Both the position numbers and the translations under genes were made by a program. A stretch of DNA of 54,025 bases from a virus. This document shows, one piece after another, positions 39,904 through 48,269 of this stretch (position 1 is its first letter; each line of letters opens with the position of its first letter). The stretch lies in the IMG/VR virus record IMGVR_UViG_3300030049_000021, positions 1 through 54,025 of that record. The stretch is one strand, 5' to 3'. Below the pieces are notes generated by a model. It saw nothing but the letters and a program-made list of their open reading frames with translations, did not search any database and had not been told where the DNA came from.

Positions 39904-41475
39904 ATGAGAAAAGAAAAGACAACCGGGCTTAACCTATTCTTCCCGATTACGAGGGTTGACGAAGAAACTCGAATAGTAGAAGGTGTGGCATTCGCTAACG
40001 AACAGGTTCAAGGTGACAAGCGCAAACTCCCTGCGTCGGTACTTGAGCGCGCTACACCTGACTACATGAAGTTCGCGGCTGTCCGTGAGATGCACGGCAA
40101 GAATGCAGCAGGCACCGCTCTACCGCTAGACCCGGAGATCGCCCGTCAGTGCGGCGTATTCTGGGAAGACCGAGACGGAAAGCGCGTGGCCGTCTTACGC
40201 TCGTACATTTCTGACGACGCGGCATTAAAGAAAGCACGCGACGGCACCTATAAAGGCTACTCCGTTGGCGTCATGCCTACCTCGGTTCGTGGAAACAATG
40301 TGGAGTCATGCACTTGGTACGAGACCTCACTTGTTGACCGTCCAGCTGACCCAGACGCTCTGCTTTCGATTGCCCGCGCGGATGGCATTCAAGAAGAGGG
40401 AGAATGCGCCATTCTCGACGATTACACCAGCGACGATGATCTGCTTTCTCGAATGTGGGGTGACGGAGATTTTGAGCCTATTCTAAGAGCCGAGGATGAC
40501 GGTCTGGGTGAAATTATCGAACGGCAAAAGACAAAGTGGACAAAAGAAAAGCGTGATGCCCTGCCGGTTAAGAACTTCGCTTGGCCAGAAAAAAGGAAGT
40601 ATCCAATTGAAGATCAAAAGGATGTCGACGACGCGGCGCGCCTAATCGGTCGAGCGCCCGAAGCAATGCGATCGAAGATCAAGTCGCGTATCATGTCTAT
40701 CGCGAAGAGGCTTGACCTCAAGATTCCAGAGTCTTGGTCAACGGATGCAAGCGAGCGAACCGAGACCGATTTTTCGATCATGCGCGGCGCATTTGCCAGC
40801 ATGATGACGAGCATGATGCCTTGGCGTCTCAGGTACATGGCATTTGACACCCTTTCAGATGCTATCGGGATGATTCAAAGCACCACCTATGCTGATCCGT
40901 CTCAGATGGAACACGACGTTAGGACCGCTCTCGACGAATTCGCGGAATTCATCATGCCAATCGTCAAAGACAAGTCCTGGCCAGACGCCGACTGCTTTGA
41001 TGATATGGATAGTGACGAGGATGCCGAGCGCGGAGCGACGCCGACCCTCCTTCGCTTAATCCAAGCGAGTCGCAATCAGACGTTCCTCGAAAGAAGGGCT
41101 ACTGAATCAGAAGCGGTAGCGATTGAGCGACTAGAAAAGATTTCAACTCTCGAAAGAGAATTGAGTACAGCAAATAGTGAACTCCTTACAGTGCAAGGGC
41201 TTGAAAGAGCCGCAAGAGAAGAAGTAGCGAAGCTGTCAAAAGAGCCACAACGTAGACCACCAGTTCGAATTACCGAAGGTATAGAGCGCAAATGGGGATC
41301 TATGTTGCCAGACGACGACGCAGCGGAAATCAAGCGTCTTCAGGACGAACACGCGGGCATTATGTCCCGCAGACTATCCATGACGGCAGGAGAGCGTGAA
41401 AATGCTTCTCACCGGCTAATCGTGCTCGAACAGCAGATAACCCGCCTCGGCGGCAGAGTCTACGCAAACCAATAG
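39904..41475 (+). CDS. Prohead protease (S78/XkdF-like) with DUF6582 and scaffold-like C-terminus
   Basis: 523 residues. Protease domain 1-155: REMHGKNA (His 64), GYSVGVMP (Ser 120) and WYETSLVDRPADPDA (Glu 140 or Asp 145), the His-Ser-acid pattern of phage serine proteases. Middle segment (about 205-280) with NFAWPEKRKYPIEDQKDVDDA is the DUF6582 domain commonly fused to or following such proteases. The C-terminal third is coiled coil (ERLEKISTLERELSTANSEL), a likely scaffold. No separate scaffold gene is seen, so protease and scaffold are probably one protein. Confidence 0.88.
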   Translation: MRKEKTTGLNLFFPITRVDEETRIVEGVAFANEQVQGDKRKLPASVLERATPDYMKFAAVREMHGKNAAGTALPLDPEIARQCGVFWEDRDGKRVAVLRSYISDDAALKKARDGTYKGYSVGVMPTSVRGNNVESCTWYETSLVDRPADPDALLSIARADGIQEEGECAILDDYTSDDDLLSRMWGDGDFEPILRAEDDGLGEIIERQKTKWTKEKRDALPVKNFAWPEKRKYPIEDQKDVDDAARLIGRAPEAMRSKIKSRIMSIAKRLDLKIPESWSTDASERTETDFSIMRGAFASMMTSMMPWRLRYMAFDTLSDAIGMIQSTTYADPSQMEHDVRTALDEFAEFIMPIVKDKSWPDADCFDDMDSDEDAERGATPTLLRLIQASRNQTFLERRATESEAVAIERLEKISTLERELSTANSELLTVQGLERAAREEVAKLSKEPQRRPPVRITEGIERKWGSMLPDDDAAEIKRLQDEHAGIMSRRLSMTAGERENASHRLIVLEQQITRLGGRVYANQ

Positions 41476-41488
41476 GAAATTTAAGAAC

Positions 41489-42940
41489 ATGAACTTTTCA
41501 GGAGTAAATTTTGACCCTCGGCTTGGCAGCTTCCGAGCTGCACATCTATCGGAAGGATGGGCAACCGGTGCTTCGCCTTTGCCGATTTCGCGCGGCATTT
41601 ATACGGCAGGAATGACCGACGACATCCAGCGGCGAACGGCCATGATGGAGCGCGGAGAATTCGGAGGTGTCGATCCTTCTCAATTCTTGATGCAACTCCA
41701 GATGGACGTGCTTGCAAATATCAGCCGCGCGCAGACATCGGGCAACATCCCAACGCGGCAAGACCTTGAAGCCCCGGCGACGATGATTATTCCGCTGGAT
41801 ACACCGGTGCGAAATAAGTTGCCGCGTTCAATCGGATCGGGTCTTGCGTCTCAGTGGTTCACCGAGACGAGTCTAGGCGGCGGCTACGGCGTCTCCACAA
41901 CCATACCAAGCGGTACAGCGTCTGCGACACAGACATTTGCAAACACCAATGGTATGCAGCCGGGAATGTCTTTGTTCTTCTCGCTCTCGAACATCTATGC
42001 AATTGTTTCCAGCGTCACGAGTTCAACCGTTGCTGTAATGACGAGTTCGATTACGACCACTACGAACGACGTGGTCACCATGGGACCATACGCAGAGCTT
42101 GGACAGAATCCTCAGCAGGCATTCTTTGCGGAGTCTGGCGCCCCTGCCAACGCCTCGGCGGTTTACCTTGAGATCACGAAGAGCTACAAACTGCTCGGCA
42201 CACTCGGCTCAATTACTGGTTTGGCTATGGCGGCTGGTGCCACCTTCGATAATCAGTTGGCTGAAGAGAAGCGGGCGGCTATCTTTCGAACGATGCTTAC
42301 GGAGGAGTTCGCTCTTATCAACGGTAGCTCGACAAGCGTTCTACCTCCGTTTGGTGACGGCACCAACGCTCTTGGATTTGATGGTTTCATCAACCTCATT
42401 AGCACGGCAAACGGTACGCCGGGTTCGCACATCCAAACAGCGGTGGGAGCCTTAACTCTTGCCCACCTAGATGCGCAGACGACCCGAGTTCACAATGACG
42501 GCGGACGCGATCAGTACATCATCTGCAACGCTCAAGAATCCCAGTCGATGGTTCATCTGGCAACCGGGTCTGGATCGACGAATCGAATCGTCACGCAGAC
42601 CGCTAATATCACACTTGGCGCGACGGCGGCGTTCTACATGCAGCCAGTAAGCGGGCAACTTATCCCGATTCTGACATCGAGGTTCTGCCCAGCGGGAACA
42701 ATTTTGTTCTGCTCTGAGCGAGGTCCAGACGGTATGGTCGCGGCTGACGTTCGCGTTCTGCCTCAAGTTCAGTTACCAGAGCTGGCACCTAACCAACCAA
42801 TTCAAGGCTATACCGCGCAGGAACTTGCGCCTGCAATCGCATCGCCGCAGGTATATCCGTTCATCGTGAGTGTCTACGAAGTTCTTCGAATGAAGAACAA
42901 CTACGTGTTCGCCAAGAGCACTGGCGTGACGGCGGTCTAG
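41489..42940 (+). CDS. Major capsid protein (HK97 fold) with inserted domain
   Basis: 483 residues. N-arm-like start, MIERGEFGG-type helix region, then PATMIIPLDTPVRNKLPRS and the spine-helix and A-domain pattern (LAEEKRAAIFRTMLTEEFALING, a long stretch ending VSVYEVLRMKNNYVFAKSTGV). Residues about 142-200 form a Ser/Thr-rich insertion of the same type as in the 39151 product. Follows the protease, as expected. Confidence 0.88.
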   Translation: MNFSGVNFDPRLGSFRAAHLSEGWATGASPLPISRGIYTAGMTDDIQRRTAMMERGEFGGVDPSQFLMQLQMDVLANISRAQTSGNIPTRQDLEAPATMIIPLDTPVRNKLPRSIGSGLASQWFTETSLGGGYGVSTTIPSGTASATQTFANTNGMQPGMSLFFSLSNIYAIVSSVTSSTVAVMTSSITTTTNDVVTMGPYAELGQNPQQAFFAESGAPANASAVYLEITKSYKLLGTLGSITGLAMAAGATFDNQLAEEKRAAIFRTMLTEEFALINGSSTSVLPPFGDGTNALGFDGFINLISTANGTPGSHIQTAVGALTLAHLDAQTTRVHNDGGRDQYIICNAQESQSMVHLATGSGSTNRIVTQTANITLGATAAFYMQPVSGQLIPILTSRFCPAGTILFCSERGPDGMVAADVRVLPQVQLPELAPNQPIQGYTAQELAPAIASPQVYPFIVSVYEVLRMKNNYVFAKSTGVTAV

Positions 42941-42995
42941 TCTGAACAACAACCCGCTTGGAGTGATATCTACGCGGGTTGATACGGAGCAAAAC

Positions 42996-43367
42996 ATGGT
43001 TCAAGAAAGACAATTAGTAAATACATTCAAGGCACCTCCAGTCGGATCTCAGGAAACGGCCGCCAACTTCAAAAAGTTCACCGTAGAACGGTCGGACTTC
43101 ATTGAGTTGCCGGGATGCCTCAGTGTTACCGAGATTCGGTTAGACGGGCACATAATCCCGCCATACGAAGACCGGGAAGTTCTTGCAAATACAACGGGAG
43201 CGACGAAGCCTATCAGGGTCCAACTTTACAGCTTGCAGGATTCGATTCATGGGCCGATCCTTATGAGGTCTGAGCAATCAAACGACGGTGCTTGGCAGGC
43301 AGGATCTACCATCTGGGTTTCCGGTACATGGCAAGACGATCAGCCTGCCACGAGCGGCAAGAAGTAA
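42996..43367 (+). CDS. Head-associated hypothetical protein
   Basis: 123 residues from ATG 42996, chosen over an upstream GTG because GGAG lies six bases before it. Beta-rich; SVTEIRLDGHIIPPYEDREVLANT. Located between capsid and connector genes. Confidence 0.65.
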   Translation: MVQERQLVNTFKAPPVGSQETAANFKKFTVERSDFIELPGCLSVTEIRLDGHIIPPYEDREVLANTTGATKPIRVQLYSLQDSIHGPILMRSEQSNDGAWQAGSTIWVSGTWQDDQPATSGKK

Positions 43368-43376
43368 TACGGCAAC

Positions 43377-44054
43377 ATGGCAGAAAGCGCATACCCCACG
43401 GATAGCCAAATTTCGACATTTGTGACTAACTCTGGGGTTGTTCTGCCATCCGGATACGTTTTCACAAACTACGGAGCGGCGGCGTCCGCGTGGTGGGAGG
43501 AGCAAACCGGCTACCAGCCGTTTTTGCAGACCGCAAGCGCGACTAGGACGTTTAATCCTCCAGGTGATCAACCTAAGAATCGCTCGTGGACTAACCTGCA
43601 GTGGGGCGGCGGCACCATTCTAAACCTCAATGCCGCAATAGCTAATCAGGCCGCCTTTGTGTCTCTCAGCGTTCAAGGCGTTACTGCCGCGTGGACTTTA
43701 GGCACAAATTTTTGGCTTGAGCCAATCAACGCTCCAGCGCAAGGCCAACCTTACACTCGCATTCGATTCTCCTATCCAATATATGGCGCGGCGTACTGCG
43801 TTTCTGTTACCGCTTTATGGGGATGGGGCGCAACAATACCGGAGGATGCTTTCCAAGCCATACTTCGAAAGGGCGCTCAGATGGCGATGGTCGATATTCT
43901 TGAGGGAATCGCCACTGCAACGCTGTCCATCTATCAGGGCGACGAGCGGTTTGTTATTGAACCGCGCATTCTGATGAAGTCGGGTGAGGGATGGGGGCTT
44001 TATGCAGATAGGGCGGCTGAGCGGTACAAATTCCGAAATTGGGGGCTGATTTGA
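43377..44054 (+). CDS. Head-tail connector (adaptor) protein
   Basis: 225 residues. The C-terminal part (WGWGATIPEDAFQAILRKGA, then QMAMVDILEGIATATLSIYQ, then ending in RYK-FRNWGLI) has the helical layout of gp6/gp15-type head-tail adaptors that dock on the portal. The N-terminal part is unusually long. Followed by the closure gene with a TTGA overlap. Confidence 0.7.
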   Translation: MAESAYPTDSQISTFVTNSGVVLPSGYVFTNYGAAASAWWEEQTGYQPFLQTASATRTFNPPGDQPKNRSWTNLQWGGGTILNLNAAIANQAAFVSLSVQGVTAAWTLGTNFWLEPINAPAQGQPYTRIRFSYPIYGAAYCVSVTALWGWGATIPEDAFQAILRKGAQMAMVDILEGIATATLSIYQGDERFVIEPRILMKSGEGWGLYADRAAERYKFRNWGLI

Positions 44055-44416
44055 ACCTTCAGTCAGTGGTTCTGCAGAGATGCCGCGCGGCCAGCACGGG
44101 CAATATGACGAGCACGGGGCAGCAGCTTTTACTTACCACAACGAAGAACCCGGACGGCTCGGATGCGTCAACCTTTACCGCGCAGACGCCGACATTCAAG
44201 TGCAACCTGCAAGAGGTAAGGGGCAACTCTTTGCCGCTTCCGTTCTCAGATATTGATCTAGCGTTCTACAAACTGTTCACGCCTTACACCATCGTGTTTA
44301 AGGCGCGAGATAGGGTCACGGTTGACGGAATAACCTACGAGGTTCAGGACACAGACCTTTACAGATCGCCCGACCAGATTAGTCATGTCTATCTGATATC
44401 GAGAACACAGCTATGA
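44051..44416 (+). CDS. Head closure / head-tail joining protein
   Basis: 121 residues from TTG 44051 (TTGA overlap; an in-frame TTG at 44039 is also possible). The end, FKARDRVTVDGITYEVQDTD...VYLISRTQL, resembles gp16/HK97 gp7-type closure proteins. Position between adaptor and tail completion supports this. Confidence 0.65.
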   Translation: MNLQSVVLQRCRAASTGNMTSTGQQLLLTTTKNPDGSDASTFTAQTPTFKCNLQEVRGNSLPLPFSDIDLAFYKLFTPYTIVFKARDRVTVDGITYEVQDTDLYRSPDQISHVYLISRTQL

Positions 44417-44955
44417 TTGATCTCCAAGTTCAGGCAAACTTTCCAAGGCTAGCCGCTTTCTCAAGGAACCTGCAGGATGCGATGATAGTTGGCGTTCAGG
44501 CGGCAGCGGTTGAGGTTGAGCTCATCGCTATTTCGGAAGTGCTACTTTACGAAGCATACGACACTTACGCTCTCATGGAGTCGATTTACGTCAGCGTCTA
44601 CGGCTATTCGACTTACGAGGAAAAGGCGGACATGGCAGCGGACGCCGCATTAAACAACCCAACGAACTGGCCAGATATTCGGCAGACAAAAATATTTAAT
44701 GGTGATGATCCATATTTAGTTTTGGATCCGAAAGTAGAGAGCCAATCGCGGTACGACGCGTGGGTAGCGGTCGCAGCAGCGCACGGGAAATATGTCGAGA
44801 ACGGCTATCTTTCTTGGTACAACAATTGGGTGCCCGCTCGCCCATTCTGGCAGGCCACAGCAGACCGCGCACGGCCAGAAGTGCTTAGAATACTAAGCGA
44901 AGCGTTAAATCAGGCACAATACGGAAGAGCTACGGCGCTTCCGGCAATTCCTTAA
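44413..44955 (+). CDS. Tail completion protein (HK97 gp10-like)
   Basis: 180 residues. HGKYVENGYLSWYNNWVPARPFWQATADRARPEVLRIL contains the 'V-A-R-P-F-(L/W)-x-x-A' motif of gp10-like neck proteins. Amphipathic N-terminal half. ATG overlaps the preceding stop. Confidence 0.8.
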   Translation: MIDLQVQANFPRLAAFSRNLQDAMIVGVQAAAVEVELIAISEVLLYEAYDTYALMESIYVSVYGYSTYEEKADMAADAALNNPTNWPDIRQTKIFNGDDPYLVLDPKVESQSRYDAWVAVAAAHGKYVENGYLSWYNNWVPARPFWQATADRARPEVLRILSEALNQAQYGRATALPAIP

Positions 44956-44963
44956 AATTCATG

Positions 44964-44969
44964 TAACAT
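44964..44969 (+). promoter_or_regulatory. -10 box upstream of 44979
   Basis: TAACAT, nine bases before ATG; no ribosome site. Confidence 0.4.
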
Positions 44970-44978
44970 AGGCGCAAT

Positions 44979-45395
44979 ATGCACATCTCACGAAGATCGG
45001 TTTTAACTTCAGCTTTCCTGGCCTCTCTCGTCGCGCTTATTCCGCAATATTTCCGAAAGGCGTTCACACCTAAGCACCCAGAGATAACGCTTGCGTCGCT
45101 TGACCGCGAGTCCGACTTCGGTCCCGACGACATCCTCCAATCGATTGTCGTATCGAAGCACGACTCAGACGAAATGGTCGAGATTGCGACAGGAAGGCGC
45201 GGAGGACATGCATCGCGCAGAATCGTTGATCCAGCCACTAACAATTCCATACCTCCGACAGTGACAGGGTTCATGAGTTGGAGACATGGCACCCTTGCAA
45301 AGGTCATTGCAAGCGACGGCATTCAAAAGGGACACGTTCTCTTTGTCGTAAAAGGGAAGGATATTTACACGGTAGAAAAGGAAATCACTGTCTAA
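44979..45395 (+). CDS. Protein with twin-arginine-like signal in the tail operon
   Basis: 138 residues. MHISRRSVLTSAFLASLVALIP matches the S-R-R-x-V-L-T consensus of Tat signals, followed by a hydrophobic stretch. The rest is small and mixed alpha/beta (HGTLAKVIASDGIQKGHVLFVVKGKDIYTVE), resembling short OB-like or S24-like beta proteins. Why an exported protein would sit between neck genes is unclear; the arginines may be coincidental and the segment a membrane anchor. Confidence 0.65.
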   Translation: MHISRRSVLTSAFLASLVALIPQYFRKAFTPKHPEITLASLDRESDFGPDDILQSIVVSKHDSDEMVEIATGRRGGHASRRIVDPATNNSIPPTVTGFMSWRHGTLAKVIASDGIQKGHVLFVVKGKDIYTVEKEITV

Positions 45396-45836
45396 ATGTA
45401 CGATCAGCAAGCAGTCGATACTTGGGTTTACGGGCAACTTTCAGCCGACTCTACGCTGATAGCCATGCTTCCTTCCGGTGCGTCGAGCATCTATAACCAA
45501 AAGCCACCCGCTGGCGTTTTGCCGCCATACATCATTTTCAATGCGGTCCCGTCTCCTGATACAAAGACCAATGGTAACGTCCGCGTGATATCAACGTGGA
45601 ATGTGTCGGCGCAAATGGTTATAATTGATCCAGACACAGGAAAGCCCGTTGCGGACAGTGCGGCGGCTCTCATTGACCAAGACATGTTTACCGGTGGCGT
45701 TTCTCAAAATGGTTTTTGGATCATTTGTTCACGAACCAAGGCAATTAACCTTGCGCCGGACCAAAGGGACCGTCTGTACCGCTATGTCGGCGGGAACTAC
45801 AAGATTGATCTAAGGCCAATGTCTCAGCCGAGCTAG
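45396..45836 (+). CDS. Tail terminator-like protein (DUF3168 type)
   Basis: 146 residues starting at ATG directly after the previous stop. DQQAVDTWVYGQLSADSTLIAML, PPYIIFNAVPSPDTKT, and WNVSAQMVIIDPDTGK...AALIDQD follow the DUF3168/gpU-type order (N-terminal helix, beta sheet, late helix). Caps the tail tube and joins it to the head. Confidence 0.75.
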   Translation: MYDQQAVDTWVYGQLSADSTLIAMLPSGASSIYNQKPPAGVLPPYIIFNAVPSPDTKTNGNVRVISTWNVSAQMVIIDPDTGKPVADSAAALIDQDMFTGGVSQNGFWIICSRTKAINLAPDQRDRLYRYVGGNYKIDLRPMSQPS

Positions 45837-45850
45837 GAAACGAAAACGAA

Positions 45851-46303
45851 ATGGCAATCACTTATGAAGCCGCAGCTAGTCTGCTTGAGGATGTGGTCGG
45901 GACTGTTAGCTATACGGCTGGTACCGGCGATACGGGAGTTTTATCTACTTACGCAACGTCAATAATTGTCAACCTCGACAAGGTGACTATCAAACGCTCG
46001 ATGGACAATTCCGACCATAGCGGAGGACAGAATCCGGAAAAGATCATGCGTGGGACAAAGTTCGACACGCAGACAGACATTGACCTAAAGTTCTACGTTG
46101 ACGCCAATACGGCTGTTTTTTTGCCAGGTCTTCAGGTTAAGTTTGCCGCAGTCGTCACCATCGGAGAGCACAACGTCGCAGTAACGATTTTCGGAATCAT
46201 CACTGATATCGACAATGAATTCGCTGGTCCTTCAACAATGAAGATCAGCATCAAGCCTTATGCTGTTGGCGGAAACGCCTCATACACAGCGGTCTACACC
46301 TAA
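45851..46303 (+). CDS. Major tail tube protein
   Basis: 150 residues, beta-rich, with VNLDKVTIKRSMDNSDHSGG, RGTKFDTQTDIDLKFYVDANT, and ITDIDNEFAGPSTMKISIKPYAVGG. Size and composition fit short siphovirus tube proteins, and it sits between terminator and chaperone genes. No second tube or sheath gene is seen. Confidence 0.8.
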   Translation: MAITYEAAASLLEDVVGTVSYTAGTGDTGVLSTYATSIIVNLDKVTIKRSMDNSDHSGGQNPEKIMRGTKFDTQTDIDLKFYVDANTAVFLPGLQVKFAAVVTIGEHNVAVTIFGIITDIDNEFAGPSTMKISIKPYAVGGNASYTAVYT

Positions 46304-46308
46304 ACATC

Positions 46309-46749
46309 ATGGCAAGTCTCAGGTCGCAACTCGGAAAAAAACTATCCTACAAAACGGCTGTGGCCGAATACCAGGGAGAAACATATCAGTTCGGAGGGTT
46401 CCCTTCGAGTTCCATGGTTCTGGACCAAGGAATGCCTGACGCTAAGGCCGAAGGCATTTGCAAATTGTGGAATGTCCAATTCTGCCCTGAAGGTGCAGAC
46501 GGGCGGAAGATTAGCCCAGTTCCCGAGACATTTACGCCCGGGAACCTTCCTCAAATCAAAGCTGTTCTGCATTATCTAATCCAGGCAGAAGGCGAAGATC
46601 CGCTTCAGCTAACGGACATTGCCGACATCTTTTCGACTTCCCCGGGACTATTTGCAAATCTCTACGCAGCGGCGATGAATGTTATGACCGCATCCAATGT
46701 CGTGGAAGTGGCAGCGGGAAACTTGCCAGCCGAAGAGACTGCGACCTAG
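46309..46749 (+). CDS. Tail assembly chaperone (gpG-like)
   Basis: 146 residues. MASLRSQLGKKLSYKTAVAEYQGE...ALHYLIQAEGEDPLQLTDIADIFSTSPGLFANLYAAAMN: a small helical protein before the tape measure, as lambda G. A GGGAAAC heptamer near its end allows -1 shifting into the T frame. Confidence 0.8.
   Translation: MASLRSQLGKKLSYKTAVAEYQGETYQFGGFPSSSMVLDQGMPDAKAEGICKLWNVQFCPEGADGRKISPVPETFTPGNLPQIKAVLHYLIQAEGEDPLQLTDIADIFSTSPGLFANLYAAAMNVMTASNVVEVAAGNLPAEETAT
46716..46722 (+). promoter_or_regulatory. -1 ribosomal frameshift site
   Basis: GGGAAAC in the phase G-GGA-AAC (X-XXY-YYZ), close to lambda's GGGAAAG. It lies 24 bases before the zero-frame stop. Confidence 0.85.
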
Positions 46750-46910
46750 AGGTATGGGTTGTTAAAACCACTGGCAAACCTACTTCAGTTCTTCGGCGTG
46801 AAGGTTGGACTTCCCAAGAAATAGCGGATGCGGTGGGAGCGGGGTATATATTTCAAGCGGAGTTCGAGCAACGCATGGTTGAAATAATAAAAAGGTTGGT
46901 GCCGAGATAA
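46722..46910 (+). CDS. T extension of the tail chaperone (GT fusion made by -1 frameshift)
   Basis: The -1 frame is open for 62 codons: LASRRDCDLEVWVVKTTGKP...EGWTSQEIADAVGAGYIFQA...EIIKRLVPR. It has no start of its own and is joined to the gpG-like protein at 46716-46722, giving about 200 residues. In lambda-type phages the GT form binds the tape measure. Confidence 0.8.
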   Translation, partial: LASRRDCDLEVWVVKTTGKPTSVLRREGWTSQEIADAVGAGYIFQAEFEQRMVEIIKRLVPR

Positions 46911-48088
46911 CCCCTGATATCCTCGCGATCCTGATCACGGTTCGAGGTGCGCAGCTGGCTGTATCTGCCGTCAATGGCGTTACCGGTGCCTTAACGAGCG
47001 CGCAAGTTGCCGCTCGGGCGTTAATCCCAATTCTTCGCGCTTTGGCGGTTGCCGTCGTCTTTCTTGGCGCTTCGCTAAAGGCCGCTGGCGAGGACGAGTC
47101 GATGCGCCTTCAGCTTCAGGCGCTAACGCATGACGGCAGTATTGCGATGTCCCAGATACGGGCCATACGTGCTGAATCAGAACGCGGGTTGTTCGACAAG
47201 GAGGAACTTTTTCAAGCCAGAAAGATTTTTGATGAAACCGGCGCTTCGATCAAGGAACTTTTGCCGCTATCAGAAGAGTTGGCCCTGCGATCCAACAAGG
47301 GCCTTGATGCTACGTCTCGGATTTTTGCGTCACTAGAAGGCGGCGGTATCGCACGTCTTGGCGCCGTTCTTCGTTCTGCCGGTCTAACCGTCGATGCTTT
47401 GAGAGGCGCTGGACTTGATGTAACCAAGTCGTATCAGGTCAAGAGTTCCCCCCAGGAAACACTAAGGGTTCTCAAAGAGCTTCTAAGCAAAGATAGTCTT
47501 TCCGATGCGCTAGGCGGATCTCTGAACGCTAGTTCTAAGGGAGCAATCGCGGCATTAAAGGATCTGTTCAGAAGCATAGGTGACGGTCTTCTGCCGGTCA
47601 TCAAGCCCGCACTTTACTTGCTAACAGGACTGCTGAAGACCTTCACATATCTCAATGACATTACCCACGGATGGTTCGGGAACATCCTTCTTGCTGTGGG
47701 CGCGCTCAAGACGATCGGTGTTGTTCTGCCCATCATTGTCGATCTAGTCGACTGGTTTAAGGTTCTCGCATTCTGGGACGCGCTTTTGGTGGCGCTCAAT
47801 AACCCTTGGGCTGCAATCGCAAATGCCATTGGCGCAGTCGTAACTGCCATCAAGGCGCTTGCAAGCGCAGAAAAACTGGCTGCTGCATGGGCCGCAATCC
47901 TTGATGCGCTAGATGGAAACTGGGTCGCGCTTGGCGCGGGCGCTGCCGTAGCCGCTGCTGTAGGAATCGCTTGGCATTTTGGAAATGCTCAGGAGGGCGA
48001 GAAAGACGGTCCTGCCGCTGAGCGTCCACGTAGACGCTCCGACGTTGAGAATTTACTACAACGTCAACGGGCTAAGCAGTGGGCCTAG
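46907..48088 (+). CDS. Tape measure protein, start codon uncertain
   Basis: About 393 residues if begun at ATA 46907, which forms a 4-base ATAA overlap with the GT stop. No ATG, GTG or TTG exists in this frame before TTG 47042, although the sequence between is clearly protein-like (ITPDILAILITVRGAQLAVS). Helical, with hydrophobic stretches (LLPVIKPALYLLTGLLKTF, ILLAVGALKTIGVVLPIIV) and a charged C-terminus, as in tape measures. Short length predicts a short tail, about 60 nm by the usual 0.15 nm per residue rule. Confidence 0.75.
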   Translation: MTPDILAILITVRGAQLAVSAVNGVTGALTSAQVAARALIPILRALAVAVVFLGASLKAAGEDESMRLQLQALTHDGSIAMSQIRAIRAESERGLFDKEELFQARKIFDETGASIKELLPLSEELALRSNKGLDATSRIFASLEGGGIARLGAVLRSAGLTVDALRGAGLDVTKSYQVKSSPQETLRVLKELLSKDSLSDALGGSLNASSKGAIAALKDLFRSIGDGLLPVIKPALYLLTGLLKTFTYLNDITHGWFGNILLAVGALKTIGVVLPIIVDLVDWFKVLAFWDALLVALNNPWAAIANAIGAVVTAIKALASAEKLAAAWAAILDALDGNWVALGAGAAVAAAVGIAWHFGNAQEGEKDGPAAERPRRRSDVENLLQRQRAKQWA

Positions 48089-48252
48089 AAACTAATGTAG
48101 GGCTCGCCGTAGTCGCCGTTTGTGAGCGCAAGAACAGTTGCGGTAATAATTGCAAGCGCAAGCAGAATAACCACGGTATCGTGGCTGAGACGCCGATGCA
48201 CGTGGTTTCTAGTCGGTATTGGTATCCTAAAGCCCGGTGGTAGCATACGCAT
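48085..48252 (-). CDS. Small membrane protein encoded antisense in the tail operon
   Basis: 55 residues: Pro-rich basic N-terminus (MRMLPPGFRIPIPTRNHVHR), one hydrophobic helix (TVVILLALAIITATVLAL), short tail ending EPYISF. It fills the only gap between tape measure and next tail gene, convergent with the tape measure by four bases. A leaderless-type box TAAAAT lies seven bases before ATG. Confidence 0.5.
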   Translation of the reverse strand: MRMLPPGFRIPIPTRNHVHRRLSHDTVVILLALAIITATVLALTNGDYGEPYISF

Positions 48253-48259
48253 CTAGGAT

Positions 48260-48265
48260 ATTTTA
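48260..48265 (-). promoter_or_regulatory. -10 box for the antisense membrane protein
   Basis: TAAAAT on the minus strand, seven bases before ATG 48252. Confidence 0.4.
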
Positions 48266-48269
48266 GCCC

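Noticed and set aside
46880-46900. Second -1 slip (run of five A) fusing GT to the tape measure
   Set aside because: The heptamer A-AAA-AGG does not allow good re-pairing in the A site, so a fusion by frameshift is unlikely.
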